Source of the DNA: Bacteroidota bacterium
GTDB lineage: Bacteria; Bacteroidota; Bacteroidia; Chitinophagales; Saprospiraceae
NCBI GenBank assembly: GCA_029572935.1
Contig: JAKQHM010000040.1
Coordinates: 62,001-126,000, forward strand
Direction: 5' to 3'
Length of the DNA: 64,000 bases
Numbering within the stretch: position 1 is the stretch's first letter; every line of letters starts with the position of its first letter. The notes below the pieces were generated by a model. The model was not told the DNA's origin. It did no database searches and saw only the letters and a list, made by a program, of their open reading frames with translations. Made by a program: the position numbers and the translations under genes. Shown here piece after piece: positions 47,610 to 56,079 of this stretch.

Positions 47610-48482
47610 TCATTCTGCCTCTCTTCCGCTGAATACCACGGGCAGGGTGTATTGGACGCGCACGGGCAGTTGACCATTTTGCAGGCCCGGTGTCCAGCGG
47701 CGGGTCATGCTATTCATCATTTCCACCACCCGTCGGGCCTCTTGCCCACATCCATCCCCGATGTCCTGCAGAATTTTTATATTGGAAACCCGGCCGTCGC
47801 GCTCTACGATAAATTGTATCAGGACCGTTCCTTCTGTCTTGTTGCGAACCGCCTGCGCAGGATACTTGAGATTATACCGGAGAAATTCCCTCAGCCTTTT
47901 TTCAGAGCACTTTTTAAGTTCACTATAGCCCATGGCAGCTTCTTCACATCCTGGAAACAAGGGCATTCTGCTTACCATCCTGTATATTTCATCTCCCCCC
48001 GTTCCTTCGCCTTCTGTACCTTTTCCCATACCTCCATCCTCAGAAGATTTTTCCGAGCCGGTATCTTTTTCAGTGGTGGGTGGTTTTTCTTCATTCTTGC
48101 TGGATACCGGATTTTGACTTAGGGCTGGCCTTGGTTTTTGTTCGCGTTTTTGGCTTACAGGCTTGGCCTTTTTTTCGACCTCTTTTTTTGCAGCTGTTTT
48201 TCCCGGTGGTGGGCCAGGTATATAATCGGGTACTATGTACTCAGTCTGATGCAGATCCTCCAGTTTGAAGGGATCATCCCTTTTGAAAACTGAGAGAATG
48301 TCTTCGTAGAATAAGATGAGCAGAATAAACAGGATGGCTCCAAGGATACCCGAGACCATATTTCGGGAATATCGTCTTCTGATCTGATAGGCTCCGTAGA
48401 TCTTGTTTCGGTGTTCAAAGACCAGATCGTCCATTTGTGTGGAGGGTATACTGGTTCCCAAAAATGGCATCGGATCAATCAT
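47610..48482 (-). CDS. tonB: Energy transducer TonB
   Basis: A 290-aa protein linking the proton motive force to outer-membrane receptors. The N-terminal cytoplasmic part has the Bacteroidota signature DDLVFEHRNKIYGAYQIRR. One transmembrane helix lies at about residues 45-63. A Pro/Lys/Glu-rich periplasmic linker (about 85-160) follows, then a TonB C-terminal domain at about 200-287 (EGTVLIQFIVERDGRVSNIK, then RRWTPGLQNGQLPVRVQYTL). An internal ATG at 48434 (MDDLVFEH) could be the true start. ExbB and ExbD are not in the window. Confidence 0.88.
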   Translation of the reverse strand: MIDPMPFLGTSIPSTQMDDLVFEHRNKIYGAYQIRRRYSRNMVSGILGAILFILLILFYEDILSVFKRDDPFKLEDLHQTEYIVPDYIPGPPPGKTAAKKEVEKKAKPVSQKREQKPRPALSQNPVSSKNEEKPPTTEKDTGSEKSSEDGGMGKGTEGEGTGGDEIYRMVSRMPLFPGCEEAAMGYSELKKCSEKRLREFLRYNLKYPAQAVRNKTEGTVLIQFIVERDGRVSNIKILQDIGDGCGQEARRVVEMMNSMTRRWTPGLQNGQLPVRVQYTLPVVFSGREAE

Positions 48483-48518
48483 GTGCGAAGCTAAAACGAA
48501 AAAAAGGCCGGATCTGGT

Positions 48519-48935
48519 TCAATCGACTCCTGTGTTTTCTAAAAATGAAGCCCGAAACCTGGCCCACAAAGCCATTCCGCACAGGATACCCAGGGTATTG
48601 GCCGTCTGATCCCACAGATCAAATACCCTGTCCTTGGTGAACTCGCTTTGGGCCCACTCCAGACTCAAGCCCATTAGAAAAAGGCAAACCGGCACCAGGT
48701 AAATTAAAAATCTGGATAGGCGTGGGGTATAACCGGTCATCAACAGCAAGCAGGCAGATCCATAAAATATCAGATGTCCCGCCTTGTCCGGCTGAAATAG
48801 ATCGTAGAAACTGATTTTAGGCAGATGTGCAGAAGGAATCAGGGAAAGCACCAGGATGCAAAGGACAACACTCCAACCCAATGGTCGGGCATTCTTTGCA
48901 ATAAAGCAGACCAGCCTGAGGCGGGTCAGGGCCAT
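48519..48935 (-). CDS. VanZ-like membrane protein
   Basis: A 138-aa protein with four hydrophobic segments. The VanZ family pattern is visible as FQPDKAGHLIFYGSA, then LEWAQSEFTKDRVFDLWDQT and ANTLGILCG. The function of these small proteins is not known; VanZ itself gives low-level teicoplanin resistance. The start codon directly follows the gcvH stop with no gap, so it is almost certainly co-transcribed with gcvH. The gcvH-vanZ order is common in Bacteroidota, which supports the call. Confidence 0.85.
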   Translation of the reverse strand: MALTRLRLVCFIAKNARPLGWSVVLCILVLSLIPSAHLPKISFYDLFQPDKAGHLIFYGSACLLLMTGYTPRLSRFLIYLVPVCLFLMGLSLEWAQSEFTKDRVFDLWDQTANTLGILCGMALWARFRASFLENTGVD

Positions 48936-49328
48936 TTATTTGCCGACAAGATTTTTGTAGGCGCTGGCATCCATCAGCCCATCGAGTTCAGAAAGATCGC
49001 TCATTTCGATTTTGATGATCCATCCTTTTCCGAACGGGTCTGAATTGATCAGAGTGGGATCGTTGCCGGCTTTTTCATCCAGGTCCGGATTAAATTCAAT
49101 AACTTTTCCGGAAACAGGCATAAAAAGGTCAGAAGTGGTTTTGACAGCTTCCACGGTACCGAATATATCGTCGCGGGAAACGGTCTCCCCAACCGTATCA
49201 ACTTCCACATACACAATGTCACCCAACTCGGATTGTGCGAAGTCAGTGATTCCGATTACGGCTGTGTTTCCTTCGATGCGGATCCACTCGTGTTCCTTGG
49301 TGTATTTGACGTTTTCAGCAAATTGCAT
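48936..49328 (-). CDS. gcvH: Glycine cleavage system H protein
   Basis: A 130-aa lipoyl carrier of the glycine cleavage complex. The lipoylation site is the Lys in [16 protein letters not shown], near residue 63. The N-terminal [12 protein letters not shown] and the C-terminal [14 protein letters not shown] are characteristic. It carries the aminomethyl group between the P, T and L proteins, none of which is in the window. It starts 12 bp after the citrate synthase stop and abuts the VanZ-like gene, so these three form an operon. Confidence 0.95.
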   Translation of the reverse strand: MQFAENVKYTKEHEWIRIEGNTAVIGITDFAQSELGDIVYVEVDTVGETVSRDDIFGTVEAVKTTSDLFMPVSGKVIEFNPDLDEKAGNDPTLINSDPFGKGWIIKIEMSDLSELDGLMDASAYKNLVGK

Positions 49329-49340
49329 TTTCCTGTTTTT

Positions 49341-50654
49341 TTAGTTTGAAGAATTTTTGATAAACTTTTTGATCTCCTCCGTGGTCAGAGATTTGGGTCT
49401 TTCCAGGGGTAGGTTGAGTGCACGGTCCCAGCACAAGTGTGCCAAAACGCCCAGAGCTCTGGAAACCCCGAACAGTACAGTATAGAAATTATGTTCCTTG
49501 AAGTCAAAATGCTCCAGAAGTGCACCGGAATGAGCGTCTACATTGGGCCATGGATTTTTCACCTTGCCCAAACTGCCCAATATGCCGGGTACCACATCAT
49601 ATACGTTCCATACGATTTTAATAATGGGATCATCCGCACAGTGTTTTTCAGCAAATTCCTTTTGCGCCAGGAACCTGGGATCTGCCACCCTTAGGACTGC
49701 GTGGCCGTAGCCCGGCACGACGATCCCCTGAGCCAGAGTGGTCTTGACGTATTCTGCGATTTGCTCTTTGCTGGGGTTGTTGGTATCCAGATCCCGGATC
49801 ATGTCGTAGATCCAATCCATTACTTCCTGATTGGCCAGGCCATGGAGCGGTCCGGCCAGAGCGTTCATGCCGGCAGAAAGAGACAGATAGGCATCGCTGA
49901 GAGTTGATCCGACCAGGTGTACGGTATGCGCTGAGGCATTTCCACCTTCGTGGTCTGCGTGTATGGTCAGGTAGAGCCTCATCAGATCCTTGAAGGTATC
50001 TGAATCGTAACCCATCATGTGGGCGAAGTTTGCGCTCCAGTCCAGATCGCGGTTGGGCAGGATGATGTCTTTTTTGTGGAAAACTTTGCGGTATATGTAG
50101 GCCGCCACGATGGGGACCCTGGATATCAGGTTCATGGCATCTTCATACATGACATCCCAATATTGGGATTTGGGCATTCCGTCGTCGTATTTCCTGGCAA
50201 AAAGGCTCTCGCACTGCATGGCCATAATGGCTATGCTGAATTGGGTCATCGGATGGATGCTGTCATCCATGCTGTCGATGGTGGTAATCACGTGATCGGG
50301 AACGATGCTGCGTCTCATCCACTCGCGGCTTAGCCAGCGCACATCGTCATCAGTTGGAAATTCACCTGTCATCATCAGCCAGAAAAGGCCTTCGGGGAGA
50401 GGTTCGGTAGCTCCGTCAATACGGGGCAGCCTTTCGCGCAATTCGGGAATGGAATAGCCTCTGAAACGGATACCCTCCTGTGCGTCAAGCGATGAAGTCT
50501 CCCAAATCATGGATTTGATCCCTCTCATGCCCCCATAAACCTGCTCGATCTGCACCTGGTCGATCACTTTAGTCCCGTGTTCCTTGTTGATGGCCTTGAT
50601 TTCTTCGTTGGCCACGGTAAATTTCGCCTTAAATAATTCTTTCAGTTTGTCCAT
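49341..50654 (-). CDS. gltA: Citrate synthase, mitochondrial-type (type I)
   Basis: A 437-aa enzyme condensing oxaloacetate and acetyl-CoA to citrate. The three catalytic residues are visible: His in IHADHEGGNASAHTVHLVGS, His in VPGYGHAVLRVADPR, and Asp in PNVDAHSGALLEHF. The sequence SLSAGMNALAGPLHGLANQE matches the dimeric mitochondrial enzymes of animals and fungi much better than the hexameric GltA of E. coli. It lacks the N-terminal beta domain of the latter. A TAGCTTTG box (50708-50701) lies about 50 bp upstream. The gene is divergent from pckA. Confidence 0.92.
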   Translation of the reverse strand: MDKLKELFKAKFTVANEEIKAINKEHGTKVIDQVQIEQVYGGMRGIKSMIWETSSLDAQEGIRFRGYSIPELRERLPRIDGATEPLPEGLFWLMMTGEFPTDDDVRWLSREWMRRSIVPDHVITTIDSMDDSIHPMTQFSIAIMAMQCESLFARKYDDGMPKSQYWDVMYEDAMNLISRVPIVAAYIYRKVFHKKDIILPNRDLDWSANFAHMMGYDSDTFKDLMRLYLTIHADHEGGNASAHTVHLVGSTLSDAYLSLSAGMNALAGPLHGLANQEVMDWIYDMIRDLDTNNPSKEQIAEYVKTTLAQGIVVPGYGHAVLRVADPRFLAQKEFAEKHCADDPIIKIVWNVYDVVPGILGSLGKVKNPWPNVDAHSGALLEHFDFKEHNFYTVLFGVSRALGVLAHLCWDRALNLPLERPKSLTTEEIKKFIKNSSN

Positions 50655-50700
50655 AGGACTTTGTTAAGCTCGGATAATCAATGAGTTTCGAAAAACGCGG

Positions 50701-50708
50701 CAAAGCTA
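50701..50708 (-). promoter_or_regulatory. Candidate -7 box for citrate synthase
   Basis: TAGCTTTG read on the minus strand fits TAnnTTTG, about 47 bp before the ATG. No clear -33 element at the right distance. Confidence 0.45.
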
Positions 50709-50814
50709 TTGTTTTTTGATACAACTCTATATTTTTTACCGCTATTAACAAGACGTTTTCAGGCCAAAAAGGTTAAGCCCAATTGATATTTTTTTTAACA
50801 AAGACTTCCCTGGA

Positions 50815-50865
50815 GGTTAATAATAATTTAACCGGGATGTGGTAGTCGGAATTCTTCTACCTTTG
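50815..50865 (+). promoter_or_regulatory. pckA promoter region with inverted repeat
   Basis: TACCTTTG (50858-50865) is a perfect -7 box 34 bp before the ATG. GGTTAA-N7-TTAACC (50815-50833) sits where an activator or repressor would contact the -33 region. Confidence 0.4.
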
Positions 50866-50899
50866 GGCCACCATTTTCGTAATTCAAAACTTGAAGCGA

Positions 50900-52501
50900 A
50901 TGAAACTACAAGGATTCGTTTCTCCATCCGCTCCGGTGGAGACGTCCGGCATCAAACCTGCCCATACCGTTTTCGCCAACTTAAGTCCCTCAGAATTAGT
51001 ACAATTAAGTCTTGATAGAAACCTGGGAAGCCTCAGCGACCAGGGAGCCCTCATGATTCTGACCGGAGAATTTACCGGCAGATCCCCTCAGGATAAGTAT
51101 ACGGTGGACGATGCACTCACCCACGATGTCGTGGATTGGAACAATTTCAACCAGCCTTTTCCGGAAGATAAATTTGAAAGCCTGCTGAACCAGGTCCGTG
51201 GGTACCTGTCCCAGAGGGATATTTTCCTTCAGGATAATTTTGCCTGCGCCCATCCGGATTACCGGATCGGGGTCAGGGTTATAGCCGAGCTGCCCTGGAG
51301 TGCCCAGTTTGCCTCCAATATGTTCATCAGGCCTGACCGTCAGGAACTTGAAAAATTTGTGCCCGACTGGACGATCTACAACGCCCCCGGATTCCATGCA
51401 GAGGCAGCCAGTCATGGTACCCGCCAGCATAATTTCAGCATCATCAACTTTACCAGGAAGATCATACTGATCGGTGGGTCCGGATATACCGGAGAAATCA
51501 AGAAATCCATCTTTACCATCCTCAATTTTGAGCTTCCGCATCTGAAAAATGTCCTTTCGATGCACTGTTCTGCCAACGTAGGACCTGCTGGCGACACCAC
51601 GGTTTTCTTTGGACTGAGCGGCACGGGTAAAACCACGCTTTCTGCGGATCCAAACCGGATGCTGATCGGAGATGATGAGCACGGATGGGGCGAGGATGGT
51701 GTTTTCAATTTCGAAGGAGGCTGTTATGCCAAATGCATCGACCTCACGGAAGAAAAAGAACCGGATATTTTCCGGGCCATCAAACCGGGTGCCATCCTGG
51801 AGAACGTAGTCTGCTATCCGGGTACCAACCAGCCGGATTATGCTCACTCAGGAGTTACCGAAAACACGCGGGTATCTTATCCGCTCGAACACATACGCAA
51901 TGCACTGAAACCTTCAAGAGGCGGTCATCCCAAAAACATCGTCTTTCTGACTTGTGACGCATATGGCATTTTGCCACCGATTTCCCGCCTGAGCACTGCC
52001 CAGGCCATGTACCATTTTATCTCCGGCTATACGGCCAAGGTGGCTGGTACGGAGGCTGGTGTGACCGAACCCAAGGCTACTTTTTCCGCTTGTTTCGGAG
52101 CACCCTTCCTGCCCTTGCATCCTACTCAATATGCCAGAATGCTCGGAGAACGAATTGACCGCTATAAACCACAGATCTGGCTGGTCAATACCGGTTGGAC
52201 CGGAGGGCCTTACGGAGTGGGCTCCCGCATGAAGCTGGGCTACACCCGGGCGATGATTACGGCAGCATTGGATGGAAAACTCGACCAGGCAGATTATCAA
52301 ACACACGAGGTCTTCGGTCTTCAGTTTCCCACCAGCGTGCCCGGTGTACCTTCAGAAGTACTCAATCCTGCATCGACCTGGTCAGATCCTCATGAATACA
52401 CTGAAAAAGCCAGAGCCCTCGCAGGTTTGTTCAATCGCAATTTTGACAAATACAAGGACAAGGCAGCTGCCGATGTGATCGCTGCAGGGCCCAAAGCCTG
52501 A
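50900..52501 (+). CDS. pckA: Phosphoenolpyruvate carboxykinase (ATP)
   Basis: A 533-aa enzyme converting oxaloacetate and ATP to PEP, ADP and CO2, the first committed step of gluconeogenesis. The P-loop GLSGTGKTTLSADP starts at about residue 238. The metal-binding LIGDDEHGWGEDG starts at about 255. The substrate-binding stretch FTGRSPQDKYTVDD is near the N-terminus. The ATP-dependent family is recognised by these motifs and the length. An in-frame TTG lies three codons upstream at 50891, but the ATG at 50900 is preferred. The gene is divergent from citrate synthase, which draws on the same oxaloacetate pool. Confidence 0.95.
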   Translation: MKLQGFVSPSAPVETSGIKPAHTVFANLSPSELVQLSLDRNLGSLSDQGALMILTGEFTGRSPQDKYTVDDALTHDVVDWNNFNQPFPEDKFESLLNQVRGYLSQRDIFLQDNFACAHPDYRIGVRVIAELPWSAQFASNMFIRPDRQELEKFVPDWTIYNAPGFHAEAASHGTRQHNFSIINFTRKIILIGGSGYTGEIKKSIFTILNFELPHLKNVLSMHCSANVGPAGDTTVFFGLSGTGKTTLSADPNRMLIGDDEHGWGEDGVFNFEGGCYAKCIDLTEEKEPDIFRAIKPGAILENVVCYPGTNQPDYAHSGVTENTRVSYPLEHIRNALKPSRGGHPKNIVFLTCDAYGILPPISRLSTAQAMYHFISGYTAKVAGTEAGVTEPKATFSACFGAPFLPLHPTQYARMLGERIDRYKPQIWLVNTGWTGGPYGVGSRMKLGYTRAMITAALDGKLDQADYQTHEVFGLQFPTSVPGVPSEVLNPASTWSDPHEYTEKARALAGLFNRNFDKYKDKAAADVIAAGPKA

Positions 52502-52723
52502 GGAGATGGATTGGCAACTGTGATATTCTCAAAAAGAGTGTGCAGGTAAACCTGGTATCCGACTGATATTTTCTGTTTCGCAGAGATCAAAATTTCCAAT
52601 AAGGACGTGAATTAAAATCATGCTGATTTTGATTTGTATGATTTCATCATTTTTGTGTTTTACCAAAGGTTTGACATTTTTTTGCCGTCACGAACACGAT
52701 AGCTGCTTTCTGGTCTAAGCTAA
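52502..52723. other. Intergenic region after pckA
   Basis: No gene. A weak hairpin AAAATCA-TGC-TGATTTT at 52614-52630 may act as a terminator. Confidence 0.3.
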
Positions 52724-52756
52724 TTGGCTCATTATCAAATTATCTCATTAAATTTG
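52724..52756 (+). promoter_or_regulatory. Promoter of the first FG-GAP lipoprotein gene
   Basis: TTG (52724-52726), a 22-bp spacer and TAAATTTG (52749-52756), 18 bp before the ATG at 52775. Confidence 0.5.
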
Positions 52757-52774
52757 CATCCCAATTTATCAAGG

Positions 52775-55700
52775 ATGCTAAAGACCTGCCTCAGGCTTTC
52801 CTATTGCCTATTCTTACTCTTGGCTTTTGCTTGCCAAAAGAAGCCTGCTGATCCATCAGGCAGTATGGGATTCACCTTGATGAATCCGGGAATGACCGGA
52901 GTTCGTTTTTCAAACAACATTCTGGAGACCATAGAGGAAAATATTTACTATTCAGCCTATATGTTTAATGGCGGTGGAGTGGCCATTGCAGATATTAACA
53001 ACGATGGTTTACAGGACCTTTACTTTACGGGCAATCAGGTTCCGGACAAGTTGTATCTCAACAAAGGAAATTTTCGGTTTGAGGACATTTCTGCGAAGGC
53101 CGGAATTGCCAGATTCAAAGGCTGGAAAAACGGAATCAGCATGGTCGATATCAACGGGGACGGGTGGCTGGATATTTATGTGTGTCGCGGTGATCACAAT
53201 CAGGACCCTTCAGAAAACACCAACCTGCTCTTCATTAATCAGGGGGACCTCAGCTTTCTGGAAAGTGCAGCCAGCTATGGATTGGACGATCCAGGATATT
53301 CCATTGCTTCCGTTTTTTTTGACATGGACAACGACCATGACCTGGACCTGTATGTCGCAAACCGTCCCGAGAGATTCAATAAAACATTTGAACAATTCGA
53401 AGACGAGAAGGCTATGGGCCAGAAAGTCTCCTTACACCGTCTGTACCGGAACGAAGGAAATGGAAAGTTTACCGAGGTAAGCGAAGCTGCCGGTATCACT
53501 TCCAGGTTTGGTTACGGGCTCCATGCAATTGCAGGTGATTTGAATGGAGATGGTTGGCAGGACCTCTATGTATGCAATGATTTTCGTTGGCCTGATTTTT
53601 ATTACGAAAATCAGAAAAACGGGAGCTTTAAAGAGAAAATTCGCGATTTTTCCAATCACATCTCCTTTAGTTCCATGGGCGCGGACCTGGGTGACATCAA
53701 CAATGATGAGCTGGAAGACCTGTTTGTCGTGGAGATGCGCCCTGAAGATTACAAGCGCAGCAAGACTTCCATGCCGCCTATGAATCCCTTCATTTACGAC
53801 ACAATGGCTACCCTGGGTTATCACCGGCAATTTATGCACAATGCTTTGATGTTGAATCAGGGACAAGGTTTCTATTCTGAGATTTCACAAATGGCCGGAG
53901 TGGACAAAACAGACTGGTCATGGGCGCCCCTGATCTCAGACTTTGACCACGATGGGCTGCGGGATATTTATGTGACCAACGGATTCCGTCGTGATATAAA
54001 CGATATGGATGGCGATGCATTGGTAGATTCGCTGGTAAAAAACAAACACAGGTTCAATTCCGTAAATGAACTCTTTGCACTTTTTCCTTCCGTGAAGATT
54101 GCCAATTATATGTTCAGGAACGAAGGAGGGCTTAAATTTCGAAAAGTCATGTCCGATTGGGGCCTTACAGAAAACTCTTATTCCAACGGTGCGGCAGTCG
54201 GCGATCTGGATGGAGACGGGGACCTCGACCTGGTAGTTAATAATCTCGATGGAGAAGCCTTCATCTACCGGAACAACAATCCCCAAAACGACAAAAGAAT
54301 CCGCGTCAGCTGTAAGGGTCCCGTTGGGAATCCACAGGGCATTGGCGCTCTGATCACGGCAATTGCTCCAGGATGGCATACGGCAGCAGAAATGAGAATT
54401 CAGCGTGGATATCTGTCCTGCAGTGAACCCTACGTACACCTTGGCCTGGGAGAAATAAATAAACTGGATTCTCTGATGATCCGCTGGCCGGATGGCCGCA
54501 CGGAAGTGAAGATCTCCGTAAAATCAGGAAAGGATATTGTTTTTAAATACGAAGACGCAAAGCCAGCTATATCTGAAATCCGGCAAGAACCATTGGGTTC
54601 TTTTACAGATCAGACAGAGGATCGCTTCATGCCAGACTTCAAACACCGCGAAAATAAACATGCTGATTTTGGCGTACAGATTTTGTTGCCGCATCGCATG
54701 AGTCGACTTGGGCCTTTTCTGACAGTAGCTGATGCCAATGGAGATGGTCTGGATGACTTTTTTGTGGGCGGAGCCAAAGATCAAGCTGCAGCCCTTTATA
54801 TCCAAGGTGCAAATGGCAAATTTGAATTATCCGGAAAGGCTGCATGGGAAAAAGACAAGGGATTTGAGGACATGGGCGCTGGTTTTTTTGATGCGGATGG
54901 CGACGGCGACCGAGATCTGTATGTGGTATCGGGAGGCAGCGAATGGCCGGAAGGCAAGGCCTATCAGGACCGATTGTATCTGAATGATGGAAAAGGAAAT
55001 TTTTCAAGAACGGCGCTTCCGATTATCAGCTCCAGCGGAAGCTGTGTCTTGTTTTTGGATGTGGATGGCGATGGAGATCCGGATGTATTCCGTGGAGGCA
55101 GACAGGTTCCAAACAAATACCCCATGTCACCGTCTTCCTATCTTTTGATCAACGAGGGTGGAGGAAAATTCACAGATGCTACTTCAGAATGGCTCGGCAA
55201 ACTTTCTCATTCAGGGATGATCACATCTGCAGTTTCACTGGATCTGGATACGGATGCGCGCGAGGACCTCATCGTCGCAGGCGAATGGATGGGCATTGAA
55301 GTCTGGCGCAATACCGGTAAAGGCTTCAGCAAAGCGGATGCAAGTCAGTATGGACTGGATCAAACCGAAGGCTGGTGGAATCGGATCCTTGCTACCGATC
55401 TGGACAACGATGGGGCAATGGATTTAATTGGTGGCAACCTGGGAGAGAATTACAAGTTTCACGCTACTGCTGAAAAACCATTTTCTGTCTATGCGGCAGA
55501 TTTTGACCAAAACAAATCTCTGGACATCGTTCTGGCAAAATACGATGGAGACCGCCTGGTGCCTGTCAGAGGCAAGCAATGCAGTCAGGAGCAGATGCCA
55601 TTTATAAAATCCAAATTTCCAAGCTTCCGGGGATTTGCAGATGCAAAACTGGAAGATATCTACGGCGGTGGATTAAGGAATGCCATGCATCTGCAGGCAA

Positions 55701-56068
55701 AGGAATTCAGAAGCCTGGTCTGGATGAACCGTGGGGGTAAATTCGAAAGGGTGCTCTTGCCCGTACAGGCTCAGTTTTCAGCAGTGCAAGGCATCGTGGC
55801 GAAAGATTTTGACAGCGACGGACAAAAGGAAATCATACTGGCCGGCAATCGTTTTGATACAGAAGTGGAAACAACCCCTGCTGACGCTTCGATCGGACTT
55901 TTGCTGCGATGGAATGGCGATGAATGGATACCTGTTCCAAGACAAAAATCCGGGATCTTTTTACCCGGCAATGTAAGAGATGTCGCTTCCATCGTGGTAT
56001 CGGGGAAAGACGCCATATTGATTTCTTCCAATAACGAACCTCTCAGACTTCTGATCAGGAACCCATAA
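52775..56068 (+). CDS. FG-GAP/VCBS repeat lipoprotein with UnbV domain
   Basis: A 1097-aa protein with a lipoprotein signal peptide (LLLAFAC, lipidated Cys near residue 20). The body has many FG-GAP/VCBS repeats with calcium-binding loops of the DxDxDGxxD kind: DINNDGLQDLYFTGN, DLDGDGDLDLVVNN, DADGDGDRDLYVVSGG. Two propeller-like halves flank an ASPIC/UnbV domain (LMIRWPDGRTEVKISVKSG). This CRTAC1-like architecture is common in Saprospiraceae outer-surface lipoproteins of unknown role. The upstream TTG at 52724 is part of the promoter, so the ATG at 52775 is chosen. A close paralogue follows after 11 bp. Confidence 0.88.
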   Translation: MLKTCLRLSYCLFLLLAFACQKKPADPSGSMGFTLMNPGMTGVRFSNNILETIEENIYYSAYMFNGGGVAIADINNDGLQDLYFTGNQVPDKLYLNKGNFRFEDISAKAGIARFKGWKNGISMVDINGDGWLDIYVCRGDHNQDPSENTNLLFINQGDLSFLESAASYGLDDPGYSIASVFFDMDNDHDLDLYVANRPERFNKTFEQFEDEKAMGQKVSLHRLYRNEGNGKFTEVSEAAGITSRFGYGLHAIAGDLNGDGWQDLYVCNDFRWPDFYYENQKNGSFKEKIRDFSNHISFSSMGADLGDINNDELEDLFVVEMRPEDYKRSKTSMPPMNPFIYDTMATLGYHRQFMHNALMLNQGQGFYSEISQMAGVDKTDWSWAPLISDFDHDGLRDIYVTNGFRRDINDMDGDALVDSLVKNKHRFNSVNELFALFPSVKIANYMFRNEGGLKFRKVMSDWGLTENSYSNGAAVGDLDGDGDLDLVVNNLDGEAFIYRNNNPQNDKRIRVSCKGPVGNPQGIGALITAIAPGWHTAAEMRIQRGYLSCSEPYVHLGLGEINKLDSLMIRWPDGRTEVKISVKSGKDIVFKYEDAKPAISEIRQEPLGSFTDQTEDRFMPDFKHRENKHADFGVQILLPHRMSRLGPFLTVADANGDGLDDFFVGGAKDQAAALYIQGANGKFELSGKAAWEKDKGFEDMGAGFFDADGDGDRDLYVVSGGSEWPEGKAYQDRLYLNDGKGNFSRTALPIISSSGSCVLFLDVDGDGDPDVFRGGRQVPNKYPMSPSSYLLINEGGGKFTDATSEWLGKLSHSGMITSAVSLDLDTDAREDLIVAGEWMGIEVWRNTGKGFSKADASQYGLDQTEGWWNRILATDLDNDGAMDLIGGNLGENYKFHATAEKPFSVYAADFDQNKSLDIVLAKYDGDRLVPVRGKQCSQEQMPFIKSKFPSFRGFADAKLEDIYGGGLRNAMHLQAKEFRSLVWMNRGGKFERVLLPVQAQFSAVQGIVAKDFDSDGQKEIILAGNRFDTEVETTPADASIGLLLRWNGDEWIPVPRQKSGIFLPGNVRDVASIVVSGKDAILISSNNEPLRLLIRNP

Positions 56069-56079
56069 ATTTTAAAAAC

